Positions 43,619 through 57,107 are shown, numbered from the stretch's first letter. The stretch is 64,000 bases of DNA from Powellomyces hirtus (GCA_025526995.1 JAHLKG010000004.1:1240001-1304000); one strand, 5' to 3'. The notes: a model not told the origin generated them from the letters alone. A program made the numbers and translations.

Positions 43619-44937
43619 AGGAATTACCGCGACGTGTTCCCCTTGCATTTCCTATCTACTAATGGATTGGATGGGATTGGAATGAGGTGCCAATAGATTG
43701 ACATGTGCATACTGGATTGCATGGTCATTTTGCATGGGATGGGATGGGCGAGGGGCTGTCAAATGCGAGCGAGATTGTAAAAAAAGAAACCACATGGCGC
43801 CACACGACACACGGCAATTCGGAGCCGAAAGGAAAGTGACAAGGAGGGAACAAGAAGAAACATAACAAACCAAGCACGCCTGTTTTTTGTTTGACACGTG
43901 CAAATTGGAAACGAAGATGGAATGATTCATTCATGGCGCGGGGGAATCGATCGTGGGGGGGGGGTTGATGGGTGGGATAGTCGTTTTATTATTTTTTTTG
44001 TGCCCATTTTTTTTTCGTCCCTTTTTTTTTTTTTTTAAAACAACTTGATTTACAGTTTTATATTTTGGTTTTCGGTGGGCGTTTGCATGCCCTCGCTCCC
44101 CCCTCCACTCTTTTACACATGTGTCCATTGTCAACTATCGATAATTGCCAAAGTGTGATGATGCATCATGGGGGGGTGCCCAGGGGGAGGGGCAACGTGG
44201 GTGGGGGGCGACATACGAAAGGAGGTGGCAGATGTGCAAACGACAGGAGAAACGAGAGCACAAAGTTGAATGAAGTTGTTGTTGTTGAGCATAAATATAG
44301 GATCCCACAGGAGGCGGCTGAAAGTGTGCGCGTCGTCCGTTTCTCTCTCTCTCTTTGTCTGTCGCGCTTCGTCCGTCCGTCCGGTGAGATGAACTTGTAC
44401 CTTCGCAGTATCGATCCTTCCCGCCAAAAAGGAACGAGGAGGGAACGACGGAACTGACCGACCGACCGACCGACGAGGCCCCCCCGGAATCTTGCAATCC
44501 CCCTCATCTGCACCCTATCTTATTTCGGCCAGCCCTACATACATTCTGTATCTATTCTAAACGGGCCGTGTGAGCTACCCACCCCCAATCGATATTGCGC
44601 TCGCCCATTGTCTTTGCGCAACCATCGCACTCCCATCTGAACCTCTGCCCTCGCCCGGCAGTACCCGCAATTGAAGTGTTCAGCCCCCGACCGCCACCCG
44701 TCTCACATACTATCCGTCTTCTGGGCCTGCTGGGAGGAGTACCCAGTTTCCGTCCCACACCCCGGACAGTCATATAGACCCTTGTTTCCCCGACTGTGTG
44801 GAGAATAGAGTAAGCAGCGAACACCTCACCGCCCCGCGCGCTGTTGCCGTTCTCGACTTTCGCAAACCCACCATTAGCAAGTGTTGGTGTGATTTGCCAG
44901 TGTTTTCTCTCGCCCTCCCGCTTTGAGGGTTCCACCG
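43619..44937. other. Intergenic, vasculin-like to TBC gene
   Basis: A 3' UTR followed by the promoter and leader of the TBC gene. It contains T-rich tracts at 43990-44036, a TCTCTCTCTC stretch near 44341, and a GACC repeat near 44457-44471. No gene was recognised. Confidence 0.4.
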
Positions 44938-47900
44938 ATGGCATCCCTTGTTGCACCGCGGTACGCCGGCGCTGATCATCACTCCCACGGTCGGACGACA
45001 GCACCAACGACGACGTATGCGTCAGAAAAGCAACAGCAGCAGCAGCAGCAGCAGGCACCGCAAGCTAGAGTTCGCCCGCCGGTCGATGTGATTGCCGGTG
45101 CGGCAAAGTTGAGACACATGCAGAGGCTAAAGACGGAGCAGGAGGCGATTGCTGCTGCTGCGAAAGCGGCGGCGGCCGCAGACGCGTTTGAGGCGGAACA
45201 TCCACCGCCGATACCCCCGACTAGGATGACTTCAGCAACGAGCACTTACCACCACCATCCCAACAACATCGGGACCGGTAGCGGCATCAGCAATGGTAAC
45301 AAGAGGAGTGATAGCCACGCACTCTGCGATCCGCATCGGTTGACCCTCGGCCCATTGGCCGCGGGAGAAGGCTTTGGCGACATTCTGGCGCGAATGGACA
45401 ATTTGAAATTCGATGCGTTCATTAGAACCGGCGGCGACCCCGCGTTGGTCGGCAAGAGGTTTGCGGAACATGTGTTTGATGGAGTCCAGTGGGATGGCGC
45501 GGCCAAATCGTGTCCCAACCCCAGTACAATACCAATGACCCCGACGGTGGCGACAACGACCCTGCCGCCCCCGACGGCGATGATGGCCAAGAGGGAACGG
45601 AGCGAAAGCAATGAAAGCACCACCACCACCAGTGACAAGGTCGACACTCCCAAGCCGACGCTCAAGCATCTGATTGTGGATTTCAAGGACAACAGTCATG
45701 TTGGGTACAGCCCGCCACCGCCGTTCTCGGCCCCGACCCCGCCAGTGTCCTCGTCCTCTTCCCCAGCGCACCAGTACTATAACACCCCCAATGAACAGCT
45801 CAATGTGTTTCGCACGCCGAAGGACGGCACACATTCTGCTCCTACTCTGGCGCGGGCCCCGACGTCGGCTCCACCGTTGACGACCGCGGCGAATCGGTTT
45901 TTTGGAAAGGCCATGCTGCCTTGGAGATCCCACGCCAACAACGTCAATGTCAACCATAGCAGCGACAGCAGCGCCAAGAATACCCACAGCAGTGCTACAG
46001 ACGGAACGACGCCACCCATATCGCGATCCCTCAAAACCCAACGCTCGTTCCAAAACTTCACGGCAAGCATTCGCAACCAGTACAACAAACATTCCCAAGC
46101 GCCCTCCCCGCCCCGCCAACAGGCGCCCCATAAAGCTCACTCGATGTTTGACGCTACCCCGCTGCCTTCGGACCCCAACCACCCCAACCACCACCACCAA
46201 CAAACACCTTCCTCGGCTTCGTTACCGACCCTGCCGCGCATTCCCAGCGTTGAAGTCCTCGAGTCGTTCCCGAACCCGCCCAACCAACCCCCGTTCACGC
46301 GGTCCCATGAGACATTGTTGATGCACCCGCCCCCGCCGCCGCCTCCCCCGCAGGAAGAAGAGTACCGCCGCCAACGCACCGTGACCGCGACCACCAGCAG
46401 CCCGTCGCTGTACACGTCGGCGAGCTCGGAATCGTCCCCTGTGCGATCGATTCGCAGCAGAATGAAGGGGTTTTTGAGCAAACCGGCCAGCGACCACCTC
46501 ACCCCGCCCCCGACACCGGGGCGAAAATCGTTTGAGGAAAATGAAAAGGGATTCCCCCTTCCGCAGCAACAGCAACCGGCAACGTCGTCCACGTCGTCTT
46601 CCTTGCTGTTCATGTCGAGGTCCCGCTCTAGGTCAAGGTCGGCACGGAGACCGCCCTCGCCTAATCCTACTGGAAGATCTCGATCAAGGGGATTGAGGCT
46701 GAGATCGAGTTCGAGGTTCAGGTCGCGGTCGAGAGACACGTCCCACAATCATCCCCTCCCGGCTAACGCCATCGGCATCATCAACGGCAGCAACACCAAC
46801 AGCAATGGTCACCGGGACCGCACACATAGCAGCAACAGCTTGAGTGACAACAGCAGCACATCGTCGACCCTCTACCATCACAACAACCGTACCCCGCGCA
46901 AATCGCTCGACGCGTCCTCCCGTAAATCCTCGGACCGGTTCTTTGAGTTTGTCGACGAGCTCTACTGCCGTGCCGACCATCACGGCTTTGTCACCTACCA
47001 TTCGCCCAAATCCCGCGCGGAGAAGGTCGCCGAGTCCACCCTGATTGCGCGCGACACAGCCCGGGCCCGGAAATGGAAGCTCATGGCGAGAGAACTTTGC
47101 CCGCCCCACCCGGCGGTGAGAGAAGCTGAGCGCCAGGTTACCGGGGGAGTTCGTTATGTCTCGCCTCACCCAGATGTGGAGCGCGAGGGTGGGGGTATGA
47201 GCAATGTGCCGAGAAAAGTTGCCATTGTGCCGTTGTTTGGGTTTGTACGGAGTGGAAAGGTAACAGAACGCAACAATGATTAAGAACGTTGGATCGTGAT
47301 GATTAAATTGTGTTTGTGTTGGTGTTGCGCAGTTTGTCTCGCGGCTCCGCAAAGGCGTCCCCTTGCTTTGGCGCGGCCATGCTTGGTACCATCTTTTCAC
47401 GGCCCTCAGCGGCTTGTACGATCGCCTCACTCCCGACCAGATTGGCGTTGCAGAGGCGGACTTGATCCTGAAGTATCATGTATGTCATCCGGCATTCACC
47501 ATCACCGTCATGAAAAAAGAGTTGTGGAATTATGTGTACTGACTGGCTTTTGTTGATTTGTTGCGCAGATGCTGCAAGACCAGCCGTCGTCTTACGACGA
47601 AGACATTCTTCTCGTTGTCCCAAAAACATTTGCCAACCACATCTGGTTTATGCAGCGCCAAGGACCCGGCCAGCAGGCCCTTACCCGACTTCTCACGGCC
47701 TACGCCAACTACGACCCGTCGGTCGGATCCTCGGCGTTGGCCACACCCTGTGGCCTCAATATGCTCGCTGCCATGTTGCTGACAGTCATGGAGGAGGAAC
47801 GCGCGTTCATTACGTTGGTGCATCTCATGCATTCTCCCAACAAGACACCGTACAGCAAACCAAGCATTTCTGGTGGTGGGGCAGGGGGCGGTGTTACGCC

Positions 47901-48799
47901 GTACTATAACGGCCGTGCCTTGTTTGCCCCGTCGGGAGAAGCCAAGCAGAAAGTCGGGACGCATGCGCGGACCCACCCGCACCACAACCCACCCCTGACG
48001 ACGGTCACGGTGACGGTCACGATGGACGCCGAGGTCCGTGCGGTCCATGATGCGCTCATTGCGACCCACGTGCCCCGCGTCGCGGCGCGCTTCAAGGACG
48101 CGGGCGTCAAAACCACGGCTTACGCGGGGGCGTGGTACCGGTCCCTCTTTCTCGCTCTCTGCTGCCTCGAATCCCCGCCTAAACGCATCGCCGACGATCA
48201 TCTCCATTTCCAGGACATGGAGAGTGACGAGGACCATGATGATGACGATGATGAGTCTGATGACCCGGATGATGGGAATGGGGATGGAATGGGGAGAGGA
48301 CGAAGAGGACGGAGGAGAAGGGAGGAGGAGGCAGATGCTGCTGCTGGCGGGGAGGGCAAACGGTGGGAAGGGATTTTGGGCTTCCCGGCGACGGTTCGGT
48401 GTTGGGATTTTTTTGCCGAAGTGGGATGGGAGGGGGCGTGTGTGGTTGCGGTTGCGGTTTTGAAGTGGCATGAAGGTGAGTGCGAAAGCAACACATAACA
48501 TGGACATTCGGAATTTCCAAAACACTGGGATTGACACTCTGGCTTCTCCCGTTTCCGTTTTTATTTTTGTATTTCTAGCAACCCTATTGTCCCTCCCCTC
48601 AGACACGCTCCTCCCGTTCCTCTGCAACGGCGCGACGCCCAACCCCGACTACCCGCCCAACAACAACTCGCACTCGAACGTCAATTACACGTATGCGGCC
48701 CCGCTCCCCGCGCGCATCAGGAATGCGGTGCGGAACGTGCCTGCGCCGGACCCGGACCGGTTCATGAGACTGGTGCGGCGCGTGTGGGATGCGAGATGA
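44938..48799 (+). CDS. TBC-domain protein with degenerate catalytic fingers, 4 exons
   Basis: Exons 44938-47259, 47333-47479, 47569-48475 and 48579-48799 give 1198 residues. The first 650 residues are disordered, with a Gln run (CAG repeat at about 45031-45054), Pro-rich stretches and an SR-rich block (SRSRSRSARR). The TBC (Rab-GAP) fold begins at FVSRLRKGVPLLWRGHAWYH and continues with GPGQQALTRLLTAYANYDPSVG, CGLNMLAAMLLTVMEEERAF and CWDFFAEVGWEGACVV. In active TBCs an IxxDxxR arginine finger and a YxQ glutamine finger do catalysis. Here these sites read ILLVVPKT and TPCGL, so both appear lost. An acidic/basic insert of about 80 residues (DEDHDDDDDESDD, then RGRRGRRRREEE) interrupts the domain. 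It is probably a Rab-binding scaffold rather than a GAP. Confidence 0.85.
45031..45054 (+). repeat. CAG microsatellite (poly-Gln)
   Basis: Eight CAA/CAG codons in a row, mostly CAG, inside the disordered N-terminus of the TBC protein. Confidence 0.85.
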
Positions 48800-50328
48800 G
48801 AAAAATGGTTGGGCTCTCACCACGCTCAGACGCCCAGCTGGGCTTTTCCACCCACAAACACTTGGAAACGAGATGACTGAGCAGCAGCGATAAACAGTCA
48901 GCCCCACCCCCCCTCGTTGCCTCCTGTTGCGCGTTACCTTCTCAAGCCCTTTTCTGGTTTCCCGCGCGCCCAACTGTTCCTCTTCCTGTCTCCCGCACCG
49001 CACCTTTTTTGGAACCTCGACACACTTTTTTCTCGCTCTCTCTCTCTGTCTCTGACACACGCGCGCGCGCGGTTAGTGTACAAACAGCTGAAACGCGTCT
49101 GTGTTTTCTGTTTCCGTTCTTCTTCTCTTGACGCTTTCTTTCTCTTTTCCTTCTTCTTCTTCTTCTTTTTGTATGTAATGTATGTAAATGTAATGTAATG
49201 TATGTATTGTTAATGTAAATCTAATGTAATGTAATTTTCATTGTTCATGTTCCTCGTGTGTGTTTTTGATGTCCTTTGTCGAGGTGATTATACTAGTGAT
49301 TGTCATTATGTGTGTGGAGGGAAAATGTAGTAATAGGTACATAGTAATATGTGGTGCGGTATTGCGCTCATCATGTAGTGGGTGGATGTGTTCATGTACA
49401 AGTGCCCCCTATTTCCCTCCAATGGACAAGGACGGGTATTTTCCCCGTCACTCGCAAAAGTAGCCCCCTTTCTGCAAAATACAACCCCAACCCGACTCTG
49501 GTGCACTTCGAATCCTACTCACGGAACGCGACCGCTGTGGCTACAGCCGCCATAGCAGCGATCGCCAAGACCGCCGTCCGAAGTGCTGGTGGACGGCCGA
49601 GTGTCCGTCGTCGTTGAGGGATGGAGGTGTAGGCGGCGGGGAGGCGGGTGCGGTGGAGGAGGGGCAGTGGGGTGTTGGAGCCGAATGCGGCAAAGGGGCG
49701 GAGAGGGAGGGACATGGTGATGATGATGATGATGATGTGGATTTAGCTGTGGGAACTTGTGCTACTGCGACATGGACCGAAATGATAGATAGATAGATGA
49801 CAAGCGGGTGGGGGTCTCTTCTTCTTTTCAACGGACGATTATTCTACTCAACGACGGACAATATAGCAGTGCACTCGTTGTGGGTAAAAGGAGAGAAAAG
49901 GAGGCGAATGGGAGGAAAAAGGGACTGTGTTTCAAGATGAGCGGTCAAGTTGGCAGAAGGGAGTGATGGGATGTGTTTTAATGTAATACGATGAGGTAAG
50001 CGGAGGGTGGCGCGTCACTCCGCTCTTTTCAACTAAAACACATGGCGAGTTTACAAAGTGTGAGAGGCGTGAGAGAGGTGCGGCGGTGTGAGAAAAAGTG
50101 TCCCCGGTGTTTTCTTTTTCAATTGTTATTCTCGTTTTGTAGATAGTCGACTTGCTTGTCTGTACATAGTAGTAAGCGCTTTTGCGGTTTGGAGTTTCTT
50201 CGTAGTTGTCTGTTGTGGGTGCATTGGGTTTCCCATCTTTGGTCTGTGGTTACCATCCCACTGCTTGCGTTGCGTTTTTCCGGGCAGTCTCCCCTTCTCC
50301 CCCACCTTCACACCACTCCATTCACGCA
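48800..50328. other. Intergenic, TBC gene to WSC gene
   Basis: 1.5 kb without a supported frame. It includes a TTC run, a cluster of TGTAATG/TGTAAATG copies at about 49170-49235, a GATGAT microsatellite at 49720-49738 and a GATA repeat at 49783-49797. The last 300 bp are probably the WSC gene leader. Confidence 0.4.
49170..49235 (+). repeat. TGTAATG-type short repeat cluster
   Basis: The heptamer TGTAATG and its variants TGTATG and TGTAAATG occur about eight times in 66 bp. The cluster lies about 370 bp after the TBC stop codon. If transcribed in that 3' UTR it would offer several UGUA cores, the contact point of Pumilio-type proteins. Confidence 0.6.
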
Positions 50329-53300
50329 ATGGATAAGCGACGACACCCACACCGACATGCAAGCCTCCTCCTCCTCCTGGCCGCTTTTGCACCACAACTC
50401 ACCTTCTCAGCGTCCACCGCCGACGGACCCGGCTCGTGCCAGATATTCAGCAGTCGGCTTCCCGTCACTGACCTTCTCGCCATCAATGATGTCAACGCGA
50501 CGGTCCAGCACTGTGTTGATGAGTGTGCCATCGTGGGAAACAATAGAGCGGCGCTGAGCGCGGCGACGGGGACGAATGTTAGGGATATCTTTATATGTAT
50601 GTCGTTGGGTGCATCAAGAGAGCACGGGGCTGTGAGGCGGGGTTGTTGGTATTCTGATATCGGATTCTCTTTCCATTTGTAGCTTGCGCGTGTTTCAATT
50701 CGGCCACACAACCCCGATCCACCGTCGCCACCCCCCAGTCCTGCACCACCGTCTGCCAAGACGGCAACCTGTGCGGAACAGTATCAAACCCCAACGTCTG
50801 GGGCGTCTACCGCATCGTCGAAGCTCCCACCACACCCGCCGCACCCGTCGCCCCACCACAACGCAACAACCCCGCTGCCCCCGTCGACGCGGGAGCCGCT
50901 GCCAACGCCGGCGCCGCTGCCGGGGGAAAACCCAGTGGCGCCCTCATTGCGGGGATTGTGATTGGCATTCTCGTCTTGGTGGGAGGTGTTGCGGCGTTTG
51001 CGTACATCCGATACCGCCGTAGAAGCGCCCGGCAGCACCCTGAGGAAATGCTGGATCAGAATGGGAAACGCGGATTTGGTGGCGACCGGCTAGAAATGGG
51101 ACATGTCGGTGGACCCGCTGTGGCGACCGGCGAGTTCATGGACTCGGATCGGTGGACACTGCCTGGCGACGATGATAGGACTACGGCGAGGGACCCGAAC
51201 ATGGGATCTATCGAGCGTGCCGTCCGGGCTGTCGTCGTCACTGGCGGTGCGAGTGGAGGTGCCGGTGCGAAAATTTCGAGGAAACGCAGCACCGACACCA
51301 ACATGAACATGAGCAGCAGCAGCAATGGCAACGGACGTGGAGTGAGAAAAATGACTTCCATGGAACAAGCCGTCCTGGGCTCCGCTGCATACAATAACAG
51401 CAACAACGCCAATTACAACACCCGATCGCCTGCTGTTCCGCCTGTGCCCGTCCCGCCCCCGACAGTTACCGTCAACATGGCCATCCTGCCTCCCCTCCCT
51501 GCACAAGCGTTTCCCTCACAAGAATTCAAATTGACGTACGGGACACAGCAACAGCAGCAGCACCCTTACATGTCAAAAACCTCGTTCTTTGACGGACCGG
51601 CGGACGTGAATAATAACAAGGGGATACTCAAGATGCCGGATTACAATGACTACACAAACAACACCGATGCTGCGGCTGCGGCCTCATCTCCAGTGATGAT
51701 GGCTTCGTCCCCGCGGACATTCATGGCCCCCGCTGCACCCTCCGCGGAACCCAACCGAAACTCCAACCGACGCACAAAACAGCTCTCCGCCGTGCCCATT
51801 CTCCAACCAGCACCCACCAAAAAATTACCCCGAACCCCGTCCATGGCTCCACAACCCCACCACCACTTTCCACCTATATCAGCCACCCCCGCGGCCCCAG
51901 CGGCATTGACCCTCCCAACCACCCCATTCCCACCCGTCCGCGGCGTGTCCGCCTTGCCCCCGCCTCAACCCCTGTCGACATCGAGCATTCAGGCCCCGCC
52001 ACGACGCTTTGTTACCCCACCGAGACCCGATATGTCGGTGGTGGATGGTGCGACCCTCACTCGCGATACCACGATCAGCAATAACAGCCCTCGTGTTAGC
52101 GTGCCAGTGGGGAGACATAGTAGCATTAGGAGCGTGAGGAGCAGTACGAGCAATAGTGCCCTACGCGCAAAGATCATTGAGGAGATGGATGCTGCGAAGG
52201 CGAAACCGGTCTCGGCTCGTATGAGCTCGTTGCCGGAACTCCGGGTGGTGGCGTCGGCTGCGGCTGGGGCTGGTGAGCTGAGTCCCGCGGCCGAAACTGA
52301 GAATGGTGGATTGGTAAAGTCCCCCGTGCAGCAACAGGAACAGCAACAGCAACCGAAGCAGAAGGAGAGGACGGTGATGCCCGAACCTCCGAAAGACGTT
52401 GCGAAACCATCTCTACCCTCACCACCACCATCACAATTGCAACAGCGTGCGAGAGCACCGGTCCCGGTCGCTGAGCAAGAGGTCAAGCCCGTGGCAGCTC
52501 CAGCCCCCAAACATAATTTGCCCAAGCCCGTGTCGAGGGTACGTGTATATCCTTGCTATTATCACCCATGTGTGTTGATTATTTCTCTCTAACGACTGGC
52601 TAATGTTTTCGTCATAATATACAGAACATTCCGCCAGTGTTCCCGACCCTGGTTGAACGACCCACCGAACGCGAGAGCCTGCAGAAACAGATGGCCGCCC
52701 TCAAAAGCGCCGCTTCTGGGCCCCGCATGCCCGTTGTTGCCAACACCACTGTACCGCAGCGACTCCCCGTTCCCGTCCCCGTCCTGCGACGCGCAGAGAC
52801 AGACAGTGGTAGCACCTCGTCCACCATCACAGTCTCTGCCGCCAACCTACCGCGGTCTCCAGCCCGGGCCAACACCACCATCGACACCCCAACCAAGAGT
52901 AGTGGCGTTGGGGGTGTCCGCATGAGCGCGATGATAGACCCCCGAACCATCGGCAGAAGACCGACTAAATCCGTGCGTTTCGACGTGCCTCCGCCGCGGG
53001 AGCCGACCCGCCGAGCGGCCGTCGTCTCAGCCCGTCACAGTTCTCTCTTCAATAACCACGACACCACCCGACCCGCATCGCCCTCCCCGCTGTCCTCCCT
53101 TCGCGCACCACCGACCACGCGTCCCTTGCGACCGGACTCTCAGGACAGTGTAGCGGCATTCACCCCACGCGCGAACTCGGTAAAAACACAACCGCCCGCG
53201 TGGATCCGTGAGCGCGCTAGCATTCGGGCAGATGGCAACGTGGCGGCTGCAAGTCCTCCCACCCCACTTGCTACCTCACCACCACCATCTCCGCAACCGA

Positions 53301-56300
53301 CGCCGACGGCGACTCCGACGAGGACGATGGTCGAATCCCCACGTGAACTCCTCTCCACACCCATCCTGGATGCAACCCGCGCCATGGACGACTTGATCAG
53401 GGAGATGGAAGCCATGTCGCGCGAAGACGGATGCGACTCCATCATGATGAATTCTTCCTCTGCCCCTCGACCCGTGGACGGAGAAGTTCATGAATTACAG
53501 CCCTCAAGACCGTTCAAATCGGATATGCGTGCGCAAGACATCGCGGTGGCGGAGCCGGTCACCATGGTCAGTGAGAAGTCGATGCGGCAACAGAAGGAAG
53601 AGACGGGCCATAGTGCGAGTGTTTTGGCGACCGAGAAGCAAGCTGGGAGGGACATCCCACCACCACTTACACCCACAACACCCATCTCCCCAAAACAAGC
53701 GACCAAACACGCCTCGCACCGCCTTACCTCCATGTCGGATTTCTTGGACGGGTACCAAGGCCCCGACTCGGCAGTGTCGCAACAACATGAGACACTGGAA
53801 TTCCAACCACAACAACTACAAACACGGAAAGTTGAACAGCTACAGCAACAGCAGGATACACCTGCTCGCGCCGCCGAGAAAGTCAATGTGTTTGATGAAC
53901 AGTTTGTGGCGGCGGTCGAGTCTCCAGAGAAACAAGAACAAGCCTCGGATGTGACTTCGGATCTCGATCACCTCCGTGATGACGATAACGATGAAACTGA
54001 ATCCTTGTTCTTGGAACGTGATGCGGTAGATAGCGAGGATGATGATATGTTGTTGGAGTTGCCCGACGATCCCATGGGAGAGGAAATGGACAATGAAAAC
54101 AGCATCAACAACCTCTCATCGGACCGGGAGGTCAATGTGGACGGCGAATTGATTGAGGACCCCGAAATGCCAGTAACTTCTGAACGCCCGCAGTCGATGG
54201 TCAAATCACCGGGCTTCTCGTCGGACGAGCTCGCCTTTTTGAACAATTTGCCGCCCCCGCCGGACGCGATGGATGATGAGGACGAACACCTGGAAGAGGT
54301 TGTTGACGACGACCACCGAGAGCTGCTGCATCTTGATGAGAATGAGGATGTGCAACTACGTGATGAGATTGTAGATGACCTTGAGAACACCCAGAGCACC
54401 ACCGCCAACCTCCTCTCTTCTCCATTCATCACGCATGACGAAGACACGGAGGATGTGACGGAAGAAAGACCAGAAGAACACGTCGCGACCATCATGTCGG
54501 TGGAAGACGAGCTCGACAACGTCTCCTCTCCTGCCGCAATGGACCAAAACATGGGGGAGCAAGAGGAAATCCCATCACCAACCGATGCCTTCCTCCAAGA
54601 CGAGCTCGCCGTCTTGAGCAACCTCCCGCCACCGCCTGATGCGATGTCTCCTGGTGATGGCAGTGAGGTTCAAGAGAAAGACGATCTGTATGATGATTTT
54701 GAGGATGATTTTGAGGACTTGCGCGCGATTATAGAGGATGGGAATGATGTGATGTCGCCAGTCGACGGCCCGGAATCGGTGGCGTCTTTGGCGGATGAGG
54801 AAGCAATGGAGGGTGTTGTTGAGGACGATGTTGCGGTCCGATATCAGGCTTTGGACGCTCAGGAGACTGCCTATCACCACAACAACATTGTCAAGGATGA
54901 TGAGGTGGAAATGCTGGTTGAAAACCAGACGCCTGATGTAACGGCGATTGACGATGCTCATGACCACCATGTTGTCGGTGACGGAAATCGCATGGCCTCG
55001 CGCTTGGTTGTTGAAAAGACCGAAGTCACCCTAGAAGAAACGGAAGAGCGTTCAGAGGATGCTCAGGCCCCCCTCGAAGCCGGAGATGAAGACCACGAAC
55101 CATACGCCCACGATGTTGATACCATGTCTGCAGCACTTGACCGCGATCAGGAACTGGAGGAACCCTCCGTCATCTCACTGAGCGAAGATGCCTTGTCGGA
55201 TGACAACCACCACCACCACCAATCCACAGAATCGCACTTCTCAACCCTTTCCCACCTTCCGCTCCCTAGCCCTGCCTCATCCGACGAAAGCTACAGCAAC
55301 AGTACCACCAGTTCCCACCTCCTTCCCGCTGACACCGACACCGAGGATGACGAGGAACTGGACGCGTTGTTGGACAGCCACCGCGGTGATAAAGACAGCA
55401 CGGTTGTAACAGACAGTGGTGATGATAATTCGCTATTTGCGGATGTGTTTGCGGTTGGTGGGTTTACTGTACCTGGCATGGACATGGATATGCAGATGCA
55501 GAGTGAGGAAATGGGAAATGTGAGTCCTGCTACAAGTGTAGATAGCCCGAACGAGGAAGATGAGGCTATGCACTTTGAGACTGAGAATGAAAGGGATGTG
55601 ACGGGCGACAATTATGCTTTTGAGAAGAAGGGGCCAGAGGACGAAGAAGAGGCAAAGCTTCGTGCTGATGAAGTTGTTGTGGAAGAACCGGTTGAGGACG
55701 TGTTCGTTGCCGCCGCTGCAGCAGACGTGGTTGAAGAACGCGGATTGTTGTCTCCTGACAGGATCCAGGACCAAGAGACCACAACTGAGGTTCCAGCAAC
55801 GAGCTCCGACTTAGATTCCAACCCAGTCGAGATTTCTGTCCCCACCGACACCACCTCCGATGTCACAGAGCTAGCCACGTCTATTGAGGAGGAACAGGAA
55901 AACGAGGACCAAGTCCAAGACCAAGACCAAGCCGACGAAGCAGAAGAAAACCAAATGTCGTTCATGGACCGTCTTACCTCAGCAGACGAGCGCGCGATCT
56001 TGAGCAGCCTCCCGCCACCGCCTGACGCCATGTCTGATGACGAAGACGAACGTGATACGGTGGAATCGGATGCGGAGATGGTTGCTGTTGAGGACGATGA
56101 TGAAGAGGATGCGCAGGAGAATGTACAGTTACCATACGTTGCTGACCTTGTTCCGCAATCGCCGGCGGTACCTGAACCGGAAAGTGTGGTTGACTCGCAG
56201 ACGGAGTTGGCGCAATCGCCGGTGGCATCGGAGCCGGAAAGTATTTTTGGCTCGCAAACGGGGGTGATGAGTCGGGAGCCTGCTTCTGAGAATGAAGATG

Positions 56301-56767
56301 AGGATGCGGACGTGCCCTCGGTTGGGGAGCAAGAACTGGAACAGATCAAGCCAGAGCTACAGATGGAAAGCATGGCTGAAGTGCAGGATGAGTCGATCCC
56401 TGAAGTCTCTGCTGACAGCGATGTTGTTGACGCGAGTGACGCAGCGGATCCACACCCAACATCCATCCCTGAAACACCCTCGACCCCCATCGACTCCGCC
56501 CCCACCCCCAACCACGAAAACCTCGACGACATCATCGAGAACATCCAGCACGTTCTTCAAACCTCCACCTTCCTCCGCACAACCCCAGGTCTCTCCACCA
56601 CGCCCGCAGATCTGCGCGCCACCCTCGCCACCCTCCAAAAAAAACTCGGCCACCTCGACGTCCTCATGCGATCACCCGCTACTGGTGAACGAGTCATGGA
56701 GTTGGCGGAGTTGAAGTTGCAGCTCAGGCAGGAAATGGAGGAGCTCGGTGATTTGTTGGAGATGTGA
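50329..56767 (+). CDS. WSC-type surface sensor with very long acidic cytosolic tail, 3 exons
   Basis: Exons 50329-50596, 50683-52538 and 52625-56767 give 2088 residues. A basic start and the hydrophobic segment ASLLLLLAAFAPQLTFSAS form a signal peptide. Next is a cysteine-rich module with eight Cys spaced as in WSC domains (CQIF, HCVDEC, SCACF, CTTVC, LCG, ending WGVYRIV). A Pro/Ala stalk and one helix, ALIAGIVIGILVLVGGVAAFAYI, followed by RYRRRS, put the remaining 1880 residues in the cytosol. Yeast Wsc proteins are wall-stress sensors that bind wall glucan and activate Rho1. The tail first shows Ser/Pro/Asn-rich sequence, then about 1000 highly acidic residues. These include three copies of a block with the core LPPPPDAM. 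A helical end follows (LDDIIENIQHVL to MEELGDLLEM). The size is far beyond usual Wsc proteins. One exon junction (52538/52625) carries the link to the acidic part. Confidence 0.8.
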
Positions 56768-57107
56768 AATTGGATGTGTAGAGTAGAAGGTTTTTGTTGG
56801 CGTAATCGAGATCGCCCTTTATGTATGTAAAACGTTTGGCGTATTTGCCTACTGTAGATAGCTGTTGCATAATAGAACGTTTTAGTGTTATTATTCGCGG
56901 TTTGTGGAAAGGACGATGAACGAAAACGCGCGGCAAAGCGCAGCAACGGCTTACGTACAACGCGTCACGCGAAGTGTGGTTTGTAGCGCGCCAATACTAC
57001 CAGAAGGACTAACCAACCTGTACCTGACAGTGACAAAAAGCAAAGTAAGCGAAGATACACATTCCCCCTCATCCGAGGATCTTCGAGGCAGCATAGAGAG
57101 GATCGCT
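56768..57107. promoter_or_regulatory. Intergenic and promoter region of CEP164-like gene
   Basis: 340 bp between the WSC stop and the CEP164-like start, both on the plus strand. I see no clear motif. Confidence 0.4.

Noticed and set aside
45232..46203. 323-codon antisense frame
   Set aside because: It is a shadow of the TBC gene's disordered N-terminus, with biased Gly/Arg/Val composition.
47530..48642. 370-codon antisense frame
   Set aside because: It lies opposite the TBC-domain exons, which have clear family motifs on the plus strand.
55612..56544. 310-codon Ser-rich antisense frame
   Set aside because: It is a shadow of the acidic tail of the WSC protein (GAG/GAT codons read in reverse give Ser/Leu).
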